64,000 nucleotides of DNA from Algoriphagus halophilus (GTDB lineage: Bacteria > Bacteroidota > Bacteroidia > Cytophagales > Cyclobacteriaceae). Below are positions 1 to 8,128 of the stretch, one piece after another. Location of the stretch: positions 868,001 to 932,000 of the forward strand of contig NZ_FSRC01000002.1 in NCBI RefSeq assembly GCF_900129785.1, read 5' to 3'. The notes beneath the pieces are model-generated. The model saw only the letters and a list, made by a program, of their open reading frames with translations, had not been told where the DNA came from and searched no databases. The translations under genes and the position numbers were made by a program. Within the stretch, counting starts at the first letter, position 1. The number at the start of each line of letters is the position of its first letter.

Positions 1-504
1 GATATGGGCTAAATGATGTTTGCCATGCCAACTATACATTAATGCTATTTCACTCAGAGGTGCAGAATGCTGTGATTCTGGGTGGAAATAGGTTTTTGAA
101 AAATCAGCAGGAGACATATGATCAAGGATCACTCCCCATTTGAAGTGAATATTTTTAAGGATTCCGATAGATACTTCGATAGGCAATTTATTGTCGGCCA
201 ATTCTGCCCAAGCTGCCTCGTCATAAGGTTTAATCGTAGGGTTTTCTTCAGTTAAAGCTAATTTAAACCTAATAAAGGCATTGATATGACTATCTGCGCA
301 GTGGTGAACTACTTGCCTGACGGTCCATCCTCCTGGTCTATAGGGAGTATCCAATTGATCCTCCGACATACTTTTCACAGTGGATTCCAAGAATTTAGGT
401 AAGGATTTTATTTCTTCAATGGCTTCTGCCAGATCGGATTCCGTAATTTGGTTTGGTATTTGAAATCTACCAATTGGATATTTCAATAATTCAATGTCTA
501 TCAT
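1..504 (-). CDS. DinB/YfiT-like putative metal-dependent hydrolase (bacillithiol S-transferase family), 3' end cut by window
   Basis: The reading frame starts at the ATG whose complement is at 502-504 and runs off the window edge after 168 codons. His67-His68 sit in a WTVRQVVHHCADSH segment, and a W159-H160-xx-H163-H164-xx-H167 motif lies at the end. These are the spaced histidines of the DinB four-helix fold that bind a metal ion in YfiT. YfiT/BstA-type enzymes transfer bacillithiol to electrophiles, and many Bacteroidota make bacillithiol, so that role is plausible but inferred. The start lies 7 bases beyond the comF stop codon, so the two genes are probably co-transcribed. No signal peptide is seen; it should be cytoplasmic. 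Confidence 0.8.
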   Translation of the reverse strand, partial: MIDIELLKYPIGRFQIPNQITESDLAEAIEEIKSLPKFLESTVKSMSEDQLDTPYRPGGWTVRQVVHHCADSHINAFIRFKLALTEENPTIKPYDEAAWAELADNKLPIEVSIGILKNIHFKWGVILDHMSPADFSKTYFHPESQHSAPLSEIALMYSWHGKHHLAHI

Positions 505-511
505 ATGCTCT

Positions 512-1198
512 TTATTTTCCTGCCGCAATGGTGATCAAATCTACAGTTTTTGCACCATTAGCCAAAAGCACATTTGCACATGAGCAAAGTGTCGCCCCTG
601 TAGTCATTACATCATCAACTAATAAAATTCTTCTGCCATCAGTAGGCCTAATTAGAGCAAATACTTCATCTACATTTTCCATCCTTTGAATTCTTGTCTT
701 TTTAGTCTGAGTTTCAGTGAATTTCTTTCTTTCTAACATTTCTTCAATAGGCAATTGCAAGCCATGGGAAAGCCCCTTGGCAAATTCCTCACTTTGATTG
801 TAGCCTCTTCGATATTTTTTTATGGGATGAAGTGGAACAGGAACAATAACATCCCAATTATTTGTCAAATCAACTTCATTTAATTGATTGGAATAGAGTT
901 CACCTAATTGAATTCCTAGCTTTGGCTTATTTCGATACTTAAGACAATGAAGAATTTTTTGACTTTTCCCATTTTTTGTAAACCTTAAAAATGACATGGC
1001 CATACCCACATTTGCGATACCTTTTATTTTTTGAGTCAGGTCATTTTCGCTCGGCATGGCATGATAAAGTGTCCTGGGGAGCGTTCCAATGCATATTTTA
1101 CAAAGACAGGATTCAAAATCGAATAAATTTCTGCCACATAGATCACAGGTTCTGGGAAATATTAAATCGAAAAAATCTTTGAAAAAAAGTAAACGCAT
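512..1198 (-). CDS. comF: ComF family phosphoribosyltransferase-like protein
   Basis: A 228-residue ComF family protein. The N-terminus has a zinc-binding cysteine cluster (Cys18, Cys21, Cys31, Cys33, Cys36), and the C-terminal half has the phosphoribosyltransferase PRPP loop ILLVDDVMTTGATL at about 191-204. ComF proteins are linked to uptake and processing of transforming DNA in competent bacteria; the enzymatic role of the PRTase fold is not settled. I start at the ATG (complement 1196-1198) rather than an in-frame TTG two codons upstream. It leads the downstream DinB-like gene with a 7-base gap. There is no linked comE or comM in this window, so a competence role is only family inference. 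Confidence 0.88.
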   Translation of the reverse strand: MRLLFFKDFFDLIFPRTCDLCGRNLFDFESCLCKICIGTLPRTLYHAMPSENDLTQKIKGIANVGMAMSFLRFTKNGKSQKILHCLKYRNKPKLGIQLGELYSNQLNEVDLTNNWDVIVPVPLHPIKKYRRGYNQSEEFAKGLSHGLQLPIEEMLERKKFTETQTKKTRIQRMENVDEVFALIRPTDGRRILLVDDVMTTGATLCSCANVLLANGAKTVDLITIAAGK

Positions 1199-1241
1199 CA
1201 GCAAAAAGTTCTGTTAGTACAATCCAAGGCCGAATACCTGC

Positions 1242-1249
1242 TATATTTG
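1242..1249 (+). promoter_or_regulatory. Candidate Bacteroidota -7 promoter box (TATATTTG)
   Basis: TATATTTG matches the Bacteroidota sigma-ABfr -7 consensus TAnnTTTG. It lies 32 bases before the ATG at 1282 and would leave a short leader. I do not see a convincing -33 TTTG at the right distance, so this is a partial match only. Confidence 0.35.
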
Positions 1250-1281
1250 CCTGTAAATGTGTATCCTAAACTGTTAATTTA

Positions 1282-1623
1282 ATGAATCTCATAGAGGAAT
1301 TCAATGATTATAGAGCGATGATGAATGAAAAGATCATGGCTGCTGACAATAAAGTATTAAAGAGGATTTTCAATTTGGATACGAATGCCTTTGCGGAAGG
1401 AGCTCTGGATGTTAAAACCAAGGAAATGTTAGGTCTTGCTTGTTCCATGGTCTTGAGGTGTGATGATTGCGTAAAATATCACTTAGGCAAATGCAAAGAA
1501 GTTGGATTAAACAAAACCGAAATTTTTGAGGTATTTTCGATTGCTACTTTAATTGGCGGATCTATTGTAATACCTCATTTAAGAAGAGCTTCAGAATATT
1601 GGGAGGAGCTTGAAAATCAATAG
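1282..1623 (+). CDS. Carboxymuconolactone decarboxylase / AhpD-like family protein
   Basis: A 113-residue all-helical protein with the AhpD-type redox motif Cys60-x-x-Cys63 followed by His67 (RCDDCVKYH). In this family the CxxC plus histidine supports alkylhydroperoxidase or disulfide-reductase activity; true carboxymuconolactone decarboxylases lack the cysteines, so a redox role is more likely here. Length is typical of single-domain members. It begins a closely spaced plus-strand series, with the next gene 8 bases downstream, and has a candidate promoter box at 1242. Cytoplasmic, with no signal peptide. Confidence 0.85.
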   Translation: MNLIEEFNDYRAMMNEKIMAADNKVLKRIFNLDTNAFAEGALDVKTKEMLGLACSMVLRCDDCVKYHLGKCKEVGLNKTEIFEVFSIATLIGGSIVIPHLRRASEYWEELENQ

Positions 1624-1631
1624 TTTACAAT

Positions 1632-1994
1632 ATGTTTAAAAAGGATTTAGATCTAGAAAAAAGGTGGTCCAAACTATTAGAAGGTCTAAAAGAAACGATC
1701 GGAAAAAAACCATCAGATCTAAATGGCGTTTTGTTTCTAATAGGAGTACAAGAATTGGGTCAAGGAAACAAGACTTTTACAAAAGAGCAAAAGCAAGATT
1801 TGATGCATATTGCTATTTGTAAAGTGCTAAGCTACGATGGTTTCTATGAGTTAGATTTTGTTGACCAAGATGGTTGGCCACACTGGAAGTTGGTAAAAGA
1901 ACTTCCTTATTTCGATTTATTGGAACAAGAAAAATTATTAAAAATTCAGGTACTGGAATACTTTGAAAAAGAGTACGAAATAGAAATAAAGTAA
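1632..1994 (+). CDS. Conserved hypothetical protein, 120 aa
   Basis: I do not recognise a named domain. The protein is soluble, rich in Lys and Glu, probably mostly helical, and has no signal peptide or membrane segment. A stretch around residues 70-100 is rich in Asp and aromatic residues (FYELDFVDQDGWPHW). It sits 8 bases after the AhpD-like gene and 2 bases before exonuclease III, so it is almost certainly translated as part of that operon. The tight spacing and frame-long ATG-to-stop reading frame are the evidence that it is a real gene. Function unknown. Confidence 0.75.
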   Translation: MFKKDLDLEKRWSKLLEGLKETIGKKPSDLNGVLFLIGVQELGQGNKTFTKEQKQDLMHIAICKVLSYDGFYELDFVDQDGWPHWKLVKELPYFDLLEQEKLLKIQVLEYFEKEYEIEIK

Positions 1995-1996
1995 GC

Positions 1997-2761
1997 ATGA
2001 AGATTGTCTCCTATAATGTAAACGGCATACGGGCAGCCATGAACAAAGGATTTGTAGAATGGTTACAACAAACAAACCCAGATGTCATTGGTTTACAGGA
2101 AGTTAAGGCATTAGAAAGTCAAATTGACAGTACTATATTTAAGGACTTAGGATATGAAATTTATTGGTATCCGGCAGTAAAAAAAGGCTACAGTGGCGTG
2201 GCTATTTTTACTAAGAAGACTCCTAAATCTATTAAACATGGTATGGGCTTGGACAAATACGATGATGAAGGAAGATTGTTGGAGGTTGAGTTCGATAATT
2301 TTTCATTCATATCTGCATATTTCCCTTCCGGTACCACTGGAGATATAAGACAAGGCTTCAAATATGAATTTCTGGATGATATCTATGGATACATGCAGGA
2401 CTTAAGACAATCGAAACCGAATATCATTTTAAGTGGTGATTATAATATTTGTCACAAAGCGATCGATATTCATAATCCTGTTTCCAATAAAAATAGTTCT
2501 GGTTTTTTACCAGAAGAAAGAGCATGGATGGATAAATTCACTGACTCAGGGTTTACAGACACATTCCGGTATTTTAATGAAGATCCTCATCATTATACCT
2601 GGTGGAGTTATAGAGCCAATGCAAGGGCCAAGAATTTAGGATGGAGAATAGATTATCATATGGCAACCAATGAAATGCAAAATAAACTGAAAAGGTCCGT
2701 AATTTTGCCTGAAGCGAAGCATTCAGATCATTGTCCCATATTATTAGAGTTAACTGATTAA
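1997..2761 (+). CDS. xth: Exodeoxyribonuclease III (AP endonuclease family 1)
   Basis: A 254-residue exonuclease III, which cleaves at abasic sites and removes 3' blocking groups in base-excision repair. The family's catalytic blocks are all present in order: YNVNGIRAA near the N-terminus (Asn7), LQEVKA with the metal-binding Glu around 34, SGDYNICH with the catalytic Asp/Asn near 148-150, RIDYHM, and the C-terminal SDHCPI with the catalytic Asp-His. Length is normal for the family. The ATG follows the upstream stop by 2 bases. Cytoplasmic; a housekeeping gene in the 1282-8128 run. Confidence 0.95.
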   Translation: MKIVSYNVNGIRAAMNKGFVEWLQQTNPDVIGLQEVKALESQIDSTIFKDLGYEIYWYPAVKKGYSGVAIFTKKTPKSIKHGMGLDKYDDEGRLLEVEFDNFSFISAYFPSGTTGDIRQGFKYEFLDDIYGYMQDLRQSKPNIILSGDYNICHKAIDIHNPVSNKNSSGFLPEERAWMDKFTDSGFTDTFRYFNEDPHHYTWWSYRANARAKNLGWRIDYHMATNEMQNKLKRSVILPEAKHSDHCPILLELTD

Positions 2762-2793
2762 ATCATACCTGTTGATCATTGAATAAAATAAAG

Positions 2794-3195
2794 ATGAAAT
2801 CAATAAAAATTTCCATACCCTCATTAATAGAGAATATTAAAATAATCGAAAGTTTTATCGATAACGCTAGAGAAAACTTCGATATCAATGATGATATCTA
2901 TGGAAATATCATGATTTCCGTCACCGAATGCATCAGCAATGCAATTATTCATGGAAATCAACATGACAAGAACAAATTAGTGCATCTGGAACTATTTATG
3001 GAAGATGAGCTCTTAAGGTTCGTTATTGAAGATGAAGGTCCTGGCTTTGATCTCACCGAACTAAAAGATCCTACAGAACCAGAAAACATAGAAAAACCGG
3101 GAGGAAGAGGCATATTCCTAATCAAGCATTTATCAGATGAGGTAAAATTTGAAGAAGAAGGAAGAAAGACCATTTTATCCTTCTATATGAATTAA
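2794..3195 (+). CDS. ATP-binding protein, RsbW/SpoIIAB-like anti-sigma factor kinase family
   Basis: A 133-residue GHKL/HATPase_c protein. The N box (TECISNAIIHGNQHD), G1 box (IEDEGPGFD) and G2 box (GGRGIFLIKHL) are intact, as in serine-protein kinases of the RsbW family that bind sigma factors or anti-sigma-factor antagonists. No sigma factor or STAS-domain partner is encoded next to it, so its partner is unknown. I start at ATG 2794; an in-frame TTG at 2779 would add five residues and is less likely. The gene is followed after 3 bases by ybeY. Confidence 0.85.
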   Translation: MKSIKISIPSLIENIKIIESFIDNARENFDINDDIYGNIMISVTECISNAIIHGNQHDKNKLVHLELFMEDELLRFVIEDEGPGFDLTELKDPTEPENIEKPGGRGIFLIKHLSDEVKFEEEGRKTILSFYMN

Positions 3196-3198
3196 GCC

Positions 3199-3624
3199 AT
3201 GGCTATAAATTTCTTTGAGGAAGAAACCACATTTCGTTTAGACAAAAGACAAAAGCGTAAAAAATGGCTTAAATCGATAGCAGACTCTGAAGAGTTCAAA
3301 ATTCTAGATTTAAATTACATCTTTTGCAGCGATGAATACCTCTACAACATCAATGTTGAATACCTAAATCATGATACCTATACAGATATCATCACCTTTG
3401 ATAATTCTGAAGAAGAAAACAAGATAGAAGGAGATGTTTTTATTAGTATCGATCGAGTTGAAGAAAACTCAAAAAAACTTCAAGTCCCCATAGAAGATGA
3501 ACTAAGCCGAGTAATTAGTCATGGTCTATTTCATCTAATGGGATACAAAGACAAGAAAAAAGAAGAAGTCGAAATGATGCGAACAAAAGAGGAGTTCGCT
3601 ATTAATTTATTTCAAAACATCTAG
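3199..3624 (+). CDS. ybeY: Endoribonuclease YbeY (16S rRNA maturation)
   Basis: A 141-residue YbeY, a metal-dependent endoribonuclease in rRNA 3'-end maturation and ribosome quality control. The metal motif reads H108-GLF-H112-LMGY-K-D118-K. Most bacteria have HGxLHLxGYDH with a third histidine where this protein has Asp118. As far as I know this YKDK version is usual in Bacteroidota, so it is a lineage trait rather than a loss of function. The gene ends in TAG at 3622-3624 and a perfect ParB-site palindrome begins on the very next base. It is the last gene before the parS/mnmG segment. Confidence 0.92.
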   Translation: MAINFFEEETTFRLDKRQKRKKWLKSIADSEEFKILDLNYIFCSDEYLYNINVEYLNHDTYTDIITFDNSEEENKIEGDVFISIDRVEENSKKLQVPIEDELSRVISHGLFHLMGYKDKKKEEVEMMRTKEEFAINLFQNI

Positions 3625-3640
3625 TGTTCCACGTGGAACA
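3625..3640. other. parS-like ParB-binding site 1 (perfect 16-bp palindrome)
   Basis: TGTTCCACGTGGAACA is a perfect palindrome and matches the widely conserved chromosomal parS consensus TGTTnCACGTGAAACA with one change on the right arm. It directly abuts the ybeY stop codon. ParB loads here and recruits SMC for origin segregation in bacteria with ParABS. The parAB genes are not in this window. Confidence 0.82.
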
Positions 3641-3670
3641 GGAGAACAAAACAAGTTCTTTATATTTAAA

Positions 3671-3686
3671 CGTTCCACGTGAAACA
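3671..3686. other. parS-like ParB-binding site 2
   Basis: CGTTCCACGTGAAACA matches the parS consensus TGTTnCACGTGAAACA at all but the first base. It lies 46 bases (centre to centre) from site 1, in the intergenic gap just before the mnmG start codon at 3706. Two such sites within 62 bases make chance occurrence very unlikely. Confidence 0.83.
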
Positions 3687-3705
3687 GTAAACAAAAATAT
3701 AAATC

Positions 3706-5571
3706 ATGTTTCCAAAATATGATGTCATTGTAGTAGGAGCCGGGCACGCGGGTTGTGAAGCAGCGCATGCGGCAGCACAAATGGGTTCTAAGGTATTATT
3801 ATGTACCATGAACATGAATACCATTGCTCAAATGTCATGTAATCCTGCCATGGGAGGAGTGGCGAAAGGTCAAATAGTTAGAGAAATTGACGCATTAGGG
3901 GGAATGTCTGGAATAATTTCAGATAAATCCATGATCCAATTTAGAATGCTAAACAGATCAAAAGGGCCTGCTATGTGGTCTCCACGCTCCCAAAATGATA
4001 GAATGAGATTCGCGGAAGAATGGAGATTAGCACTAGAAAGGACTCCAAACGTTGATTTCTGGCAGGAAATGATTACAGGAATCCTAGTAAAGGACGGAAG
4101 AGCAAAAGGAGTCAGGACTGGAATAGGAATAGAGATTGAGGCAGAAAGCGTGGTTTTAACCAATGGAACTTTCCTGAATGGTCTCATTCATATCGGTGAA
4201 AAACAATTCGGAGGTGGCAGAACCGGGGAGGCGGCAGCAAAGGGGATTACAGAACAATTAGTCTCTTTGGGCTTCGAATCAGGAAGGATGAAGACTGGAA
4301 CCCCTCCAAGAGTAGATGGAAGAAGTTTGGATTACTCCAAAATGGAGATCCAATATGGTGATGAAAATCCAGAGAAATTCAGCTATTCTGATGAAACCAG
4401 CCCTATAAAAGGGCAAAGAACTTGTTGGATTACTTATACCAATAAAGATGTTCACAATACTTTAGAGGAAGGTTTTGACCGTTCTCCTATGTTCAATGGA
4501 AGGATCCAAGGATTAGGACCAAGATATTGTCCTTCTATAGAAGACAAGATTAATAGGTTTGCAGAAAGGGATAGACATCAAATATTCGTGGAACCTGAAG
4601 GATGGGACACAGTAGAAATCTATGTAAACGGATTTTCAACTTCGTTGCCTGAAGACGTACAATACAAAGCTATTCGTAAAATCGCTGGTTTCGAAAACGC
4701 AAAAATGTTTAGACCAGGTTATGCTATAGAATATGATTTCTTCCCGCCAACTCAACTTAAACTTACTTTAGAAACCCAGTTGGTAGAAAACTTGTACTTC
4801 GCAGGGCAAATCAATGGTACAACAGGATATGAAGAAGCAGCCTCTCAAGGGTTGATAGCTGGTATCAATGCAAGTTTGAAAGTGCAGGAAAAAGATCCTT
4901 TCTTATTGAAAAGATCAGATGCTTACATTGGTGTTTTAATTGACGATTTGATCAATAAAGGGACAGAAGAACCATACAGAATGTTTACCTCAAGGGCAGA
5001 ATTCAGGTTATTACTTAGACAAGACAATGCGGATTTACGCCTTACTCAGCTAGGATATGATATTAATTTGGCAAGCCAGGAAAGATTGGATAAAATGCTA
5101 AATAAAAAGAAAGAAACTGCCCGACTAATCAATGATCTTAAACAGAAAAAACTAGCTCCAGAACAAATAAACAAAGGTTTAGAACAAATAGGCACTGCTG
5201 AGATCAAAGAAAAAATAGTGGTTGAAAAACTGCTAAAAAGACCTCAAATTGGTTTGAATGACCTTATGATTTTAGATCCAGAATTAGATAAATTCTTATC
5301 AGGATTTTCTACAGATGTAAGGGAACAAGCGGAAGTTCAAATTAAGTACGACAGTTATATCGAAAAGGAACAGCAGATGGTAGAAAAATTGAGTAATATG
5401 GAAAATTACAAAATTCCACTCAAGTTTGATTACTTAACCATTCCAGCACTTTCTAATGAAGGAAAACAAAAGCTGAACAAAATAAAACCCGAAACCTTAG
5501 GACAAGCTTCAAGAATCAGTGGGGTATCGCCAGCTGACCTCTCGATCCTTACCGTTTATTTAGGAAGATAA
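3706..5571 (+). CDS. mnmG: tRNA uridine-5-carboxymethylaminomethyl(34) synthesis enzyme MnmG (GidA)
   Basis: A 621-residue FAD enzyme that, with MnmE, installs the cmnm5 or nm5 group on wobble uridine 34 of certain tRNAs. The dinucleotide-binding motif VVGAGHAGCEAA is at residues 8-20, GidA signature GPRYCPSIEDK at about 271-281, and the second signature GQINGTTGYEEAA at about 367-379. Full family length. It starts at ATG 3706, 20 bases after a parS-like site, and the next gene follows after 2 bases. gidA is close to the replication origin in many bacteria, which fits the candidate origin 2.5 kb downstream. Confidence 0.97.
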   Translation: MFPKYDVIVVGAGHAGCEAAHAAAQMGSKVLLCTMNMNTIAQMSCNPAMGGVAKGQIVREIDALGGMSGIISDKSMIQFRMLNRSKGPAMWSPRSQNDRMRFAEEWRLALERTPNVDFWQEMITGILVKDGRAKGVRTGIGIEIEAESVVLTNGTFLNGLIHIGEKQFGGGRTGEAAAKGITEQLVSLGFESGRMKTGTPPRVDGRSLDYSKMEIQYGDENPEKFSYSDETSPIKGQRTCWITYTNKDVHNTLEEGFDRSPMFNGRIQGLGPRYCPSIEDKINRFAERDRHQIFVEPEGWDTVEIYVNGFSTSLPEDVQYKAIRKIAGFENAKMFRPGYAIEYDFFPPTQLKLTLETQLVENLYFAGQINGTTGYEEAASQGLIAGINASLKVQEKDPFLLKRSDAYIGVLIDDLINKGTEEPYRMFTSRAEFRLLLRQDNADLRLTQLGYDINLASQERLDKMLNKKKETARLINDLKQKKLAPEQINKGLEQIGTAEIKEKIVVEKLLKRPQIGLNDLMILDPELDKFLSGFSTDVREQAEVQIKYDSYIEKEQQMVEKLSNMENYKIPLKFDYLTIPALSNEGKQKLNKIKPETLGQASRISGVSPADLSILTVYLGR

Positions 5572-5573
5572 TC

Positions 5574-6470
5574 ATGGCTGAAAGACTCAGTAAATGCCCA
5601 CTCTGCAAAAGTGGGCTTTTTCTTAATTACACAGAAATCAAAGATTATGCAGTAAGCAAGGAGACCTTCATTATCTGCCAATGCCAGAATTGCTCTCTAC
5701 TTTTTACTAATCCTAGACCCAAGGAAGATAAAATAGGTCCTTACTATGATTTCCCAGAATATTATTCCCACGAAAAGAATAATAAAAGCATTACCCAATT
5801 CATTTATAATAAGGTAAGGGATTATGCAGTTTCTGAGAAAGTAAAACTGATTACTTCTCTAAAAGGAACAGGCAAACTTTTGGATTATGGCTGCGGAACA
5901 GGAGAATTCCTATATGCCGCTAAACAAAAGGGTTGGAAGATAAAAGGAGTAGAACCTACTAAAAAAGCCCGAGAACAAGCAAATCATTTATTGGAAGATT
6001 CAGTGGTAAGAACCATCGATCAATTAGAAGATAAAAAGAAATATGATGTGATCAGTCTCTTTCATGTTTTGGAACACATCCATACACTAAGGAAAACTAT
6101 AAAAAAACTCATAAACCACTTAAAATCAGATGGTTACATTATATTTGCTGTTCCAAATCCAACCTCTTGGGATGCTCAGAACTATGGCAAAGAATGGGCA
6201 GGATGGGATGTACCCAGGCATTTATATCACTTCAATTCCACAGCTATCAAAAATTTTGAACAACTATTTGATTTAGAGCTTGTTGAAACTAAACCAATGC
6301 CTTTTGACAGCTACTATGTATCCTTGTTATCCGAAGGATATCTTCATCCAGAACAATCTACCATTTCAAAATACCTAAAAGCAGTAATATCAGGATGGAA
6401 ATCCAACAAAGCTGCGAAAAACGAAATGGGACAATACTCCAGTAATCTCTTTATTTTTAAAAAGAAGTGA
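5574..6470 (+). CDS. Class I SAM-dependent methyltransferase with N-terminal zinc ribbon
   Basis: A 298-residue methyltransferase. The N-terminus carries two cysteine pairs (CPLC near 8-11 and CQCQNC near 35-40), likely a zinc ribbon. The SAM-binding glycine motif LLDYGCGTGEFL is at about 101-112, and HVLEHI near 163 matches motif IV-like positions of Methyltransf_23 proteins. The substrate is not evident. It follows mnmG by 2 bases and overlaps the next gene by 4 bases (GTGA), so translation is probably coupled. Cytoplasmic. Confidence 0.85.
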   Translation: MAERLSKCPLCKSGLFLNYTEIKDYAVSKETFIICQCQNCSLLFTNPRPKEDKIGPYYDFPEYYSHEKNNKSITQFIYNKVRDYAVSEKVKLITSLKGTGKLLDYGCGTGEFLYAAKQKGWKIKGVEPTKKAREQANHLLEDSVVRTIDQLEDKKKYDVISLFHVLEHIHTLRKTIKKLINHLKSDGYIIFAVPNPTSWDAQNYGKEWAGWDVPRHLYHFNSTAIKNFEQLFDLELVETKPMPFDSYYVSLLSEGYLHPEQSTISKYLKAVISGWKSNKAAKNEMGQYSSNLFIFKKK

Positions 6471-8128
6471 AATACAGATTATACATATCATTCCTTTTCC
6501 TCGCTTTCCTATTTTATGCATGTGCAAAGCAAAGTACTCCAATGGGTGGGCCAAGGGATCAAGATCCACCCGTGGTTCTAGAAATGTTTCCTTCCAATCA
6601 AAGTTTGAACCAAAGACCTGAGGAAATACTAATCGTATTCGATGAATATATTAAACTTGATAACCCGAATAAAAATATCATCATCACTCCTAAGGTAGAT
6701 AAAGATGAATTGGTAATTACAGCATTAAAAAACACGGTAAAAATAGAATTGAATCAGGATTTAGAAGACAGTACTACTTATGTATTCAACTTCCAAAAAT
6801 CAATTGAGGATTTATCTGAGGGAAACCCAACAGAAAATTTAAAACTTGTTTTTTCTACAGGAGAAACAATTGATAGCCTAAAATTTAGCGGTAAAGTCAA
6901 TAATTACTTCCCAAAAAGAGGTTTTTTATACGAAAATGTAATTATAGGATTATATGAATCAAATGATACAACTGATGTATTTACAGCTCCTCCCTACTAC
7001 CTAAGCCAAGCAGATTCATTAGGAAATTTCTCAATAGAAAACATCAAAGCGGGAAAATATAGAGCTTATGCTTGGCATGATGATAACAATTCACTCAAAG
7101 CAGAATATAAAAGCGAAGCTTATGACTTCATCTTGGATACGATAGATATCCAAGATGAAGTATCAGGAGCAATATTTAATTTATCAAATGCTGACCAAAC
7201 ACAAATAAAACTAACGAGATCATCTACCTCCGGAGGAAACTATGATCTAGTACTCAACAAGGACCCATTAGAAATTGAATTGGCAAATGAAAGAATAGGA
7301 AAAGATATCTTCTATATAGTAACAGATAAAAAAATTACGCTCTATTCAACACAGCCTATTCAAGACAGTGTGAAAATTGATCTTCAACTCCAGGATTCAT
7401 TAAGTTTTAAAGTAGACACTACCATTTATGCCAAGTTTGAGGAGAGCAAAAGAAGAGCTGAAAAATTAACCTATACAGTCAATTCCGGGAAAAACTTTTA
7501 CCAAGACTTATTAATCGAATTAACCTTCAATAAACCAATTGCAGATATATCCTACGATTCTTTATACATCGCGTACGATACAGCATTCCAAATCACTATA
7601 ACTCCTGAAATGATCTCTTTTCAAGACTCCATGAAAAGAGATCAATTGAATATCCAACTTATAATACCCGACTCTTTAACCACTGATATAGTTACTATCA
7701 AAGCTGCAGACTCAACCTTCAGAGATATTGAAGGGCAATTCAATGAAGCAGTTTTAGCAGCAAACTATAGAAAACTTAAAAGAGAAACCCTAGCAGACGA
7801 GTTATCAGGCCAAATTGTAGGGGCTACAGCACCCTATATAGTTCAATTAATTGATTCAAAATCCCAGATAATAAAAGAGCTTTATATAACTGAAGGGAAT
7901 GAATTCAAATTTGAATTATTGGAACCAATTACATACAAAATACGGGTAATCGAAGACTTGAATAAAAATCGTCACTGGGATCCTTCAAATTATTTGGAGG
8001 AAAGGTATGCTGAAAGAGTATTTTATTACGTACATCCAGATACCAATTCACAAGACATAGTTATAAAATCAGGCTGGATTACAGAAGATTTGACCATCGA
8101 AGCAACGCCTAAAACAGGCTTAAATTAA
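6467..8128 (+). CDS. Ig-like (SbsA-type) domain lipoprotein
   Basis: A 553-residue predicted lipoprotein starting with GTG at 6467, overlapping the methyltransferase stop. The signal peptide ends at an SPII site before Cys19 (FLFYAC-AKQ), followed by STPMGGPRDQDPP, an opening I associate with this Bacteroidota family. Residues about 35-115 resemble a bacterial Ig-like domain; the rest is beta-rich, with a second Ig-like repeat near 350-420 and a C-terminal beta-sandwich like a carboxypeptidase-regulatory fold. It likely sits on a membrane surface; its function is unknown. The gene ends directly before the candidate origin. Confidence 0.85.
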   Translation: MKYRLYISFLFLAFLFYACAKQSTPMGGPRDQDPPVVLEMFPSNQSLNQRPEEILIVFDEYIKLDNPNKNIIITPKVDKDELVITALKNTVKIELNQDLEDSTTYVFNFQKSIEDLSEGNPTENLKLVFSTGETIDSLKFSGKVNNYFPKRGFLYENVIIGLYESNDTTDVFTAPPYYLSQADSLGNFSIENIKAGKYRAYAWHDDNNSLKAEYKSEAYDFILDTIDIQDEVSGAIFNLSNADQTQIKLTRSSTSGGNYDLVLNKDPLEIELANERIGKDIFYIVTDKKITLYSTQPIQDSVKIDLQLQDSLSFKVDTTIYAKFEESKRRAEKLTYTVNSGKNFYQDLLIELTFNKPIADISYDSLYIAYDTAFQITITPEMISFQDSMKRDQLNIQLIIPDSLTTDIVTIKAADSTFRDIEGQFNEAVLAANYRKLKRETLADELSGQIVGATAPYIVQLIDSKSQIIKELYITEGNEFKFELLEPITYKIRVIEDLNKNRHWDPSNYLEERYAERVFYYVHPDTNSQDIVIKSGWITEDLTIEATPKTGLN

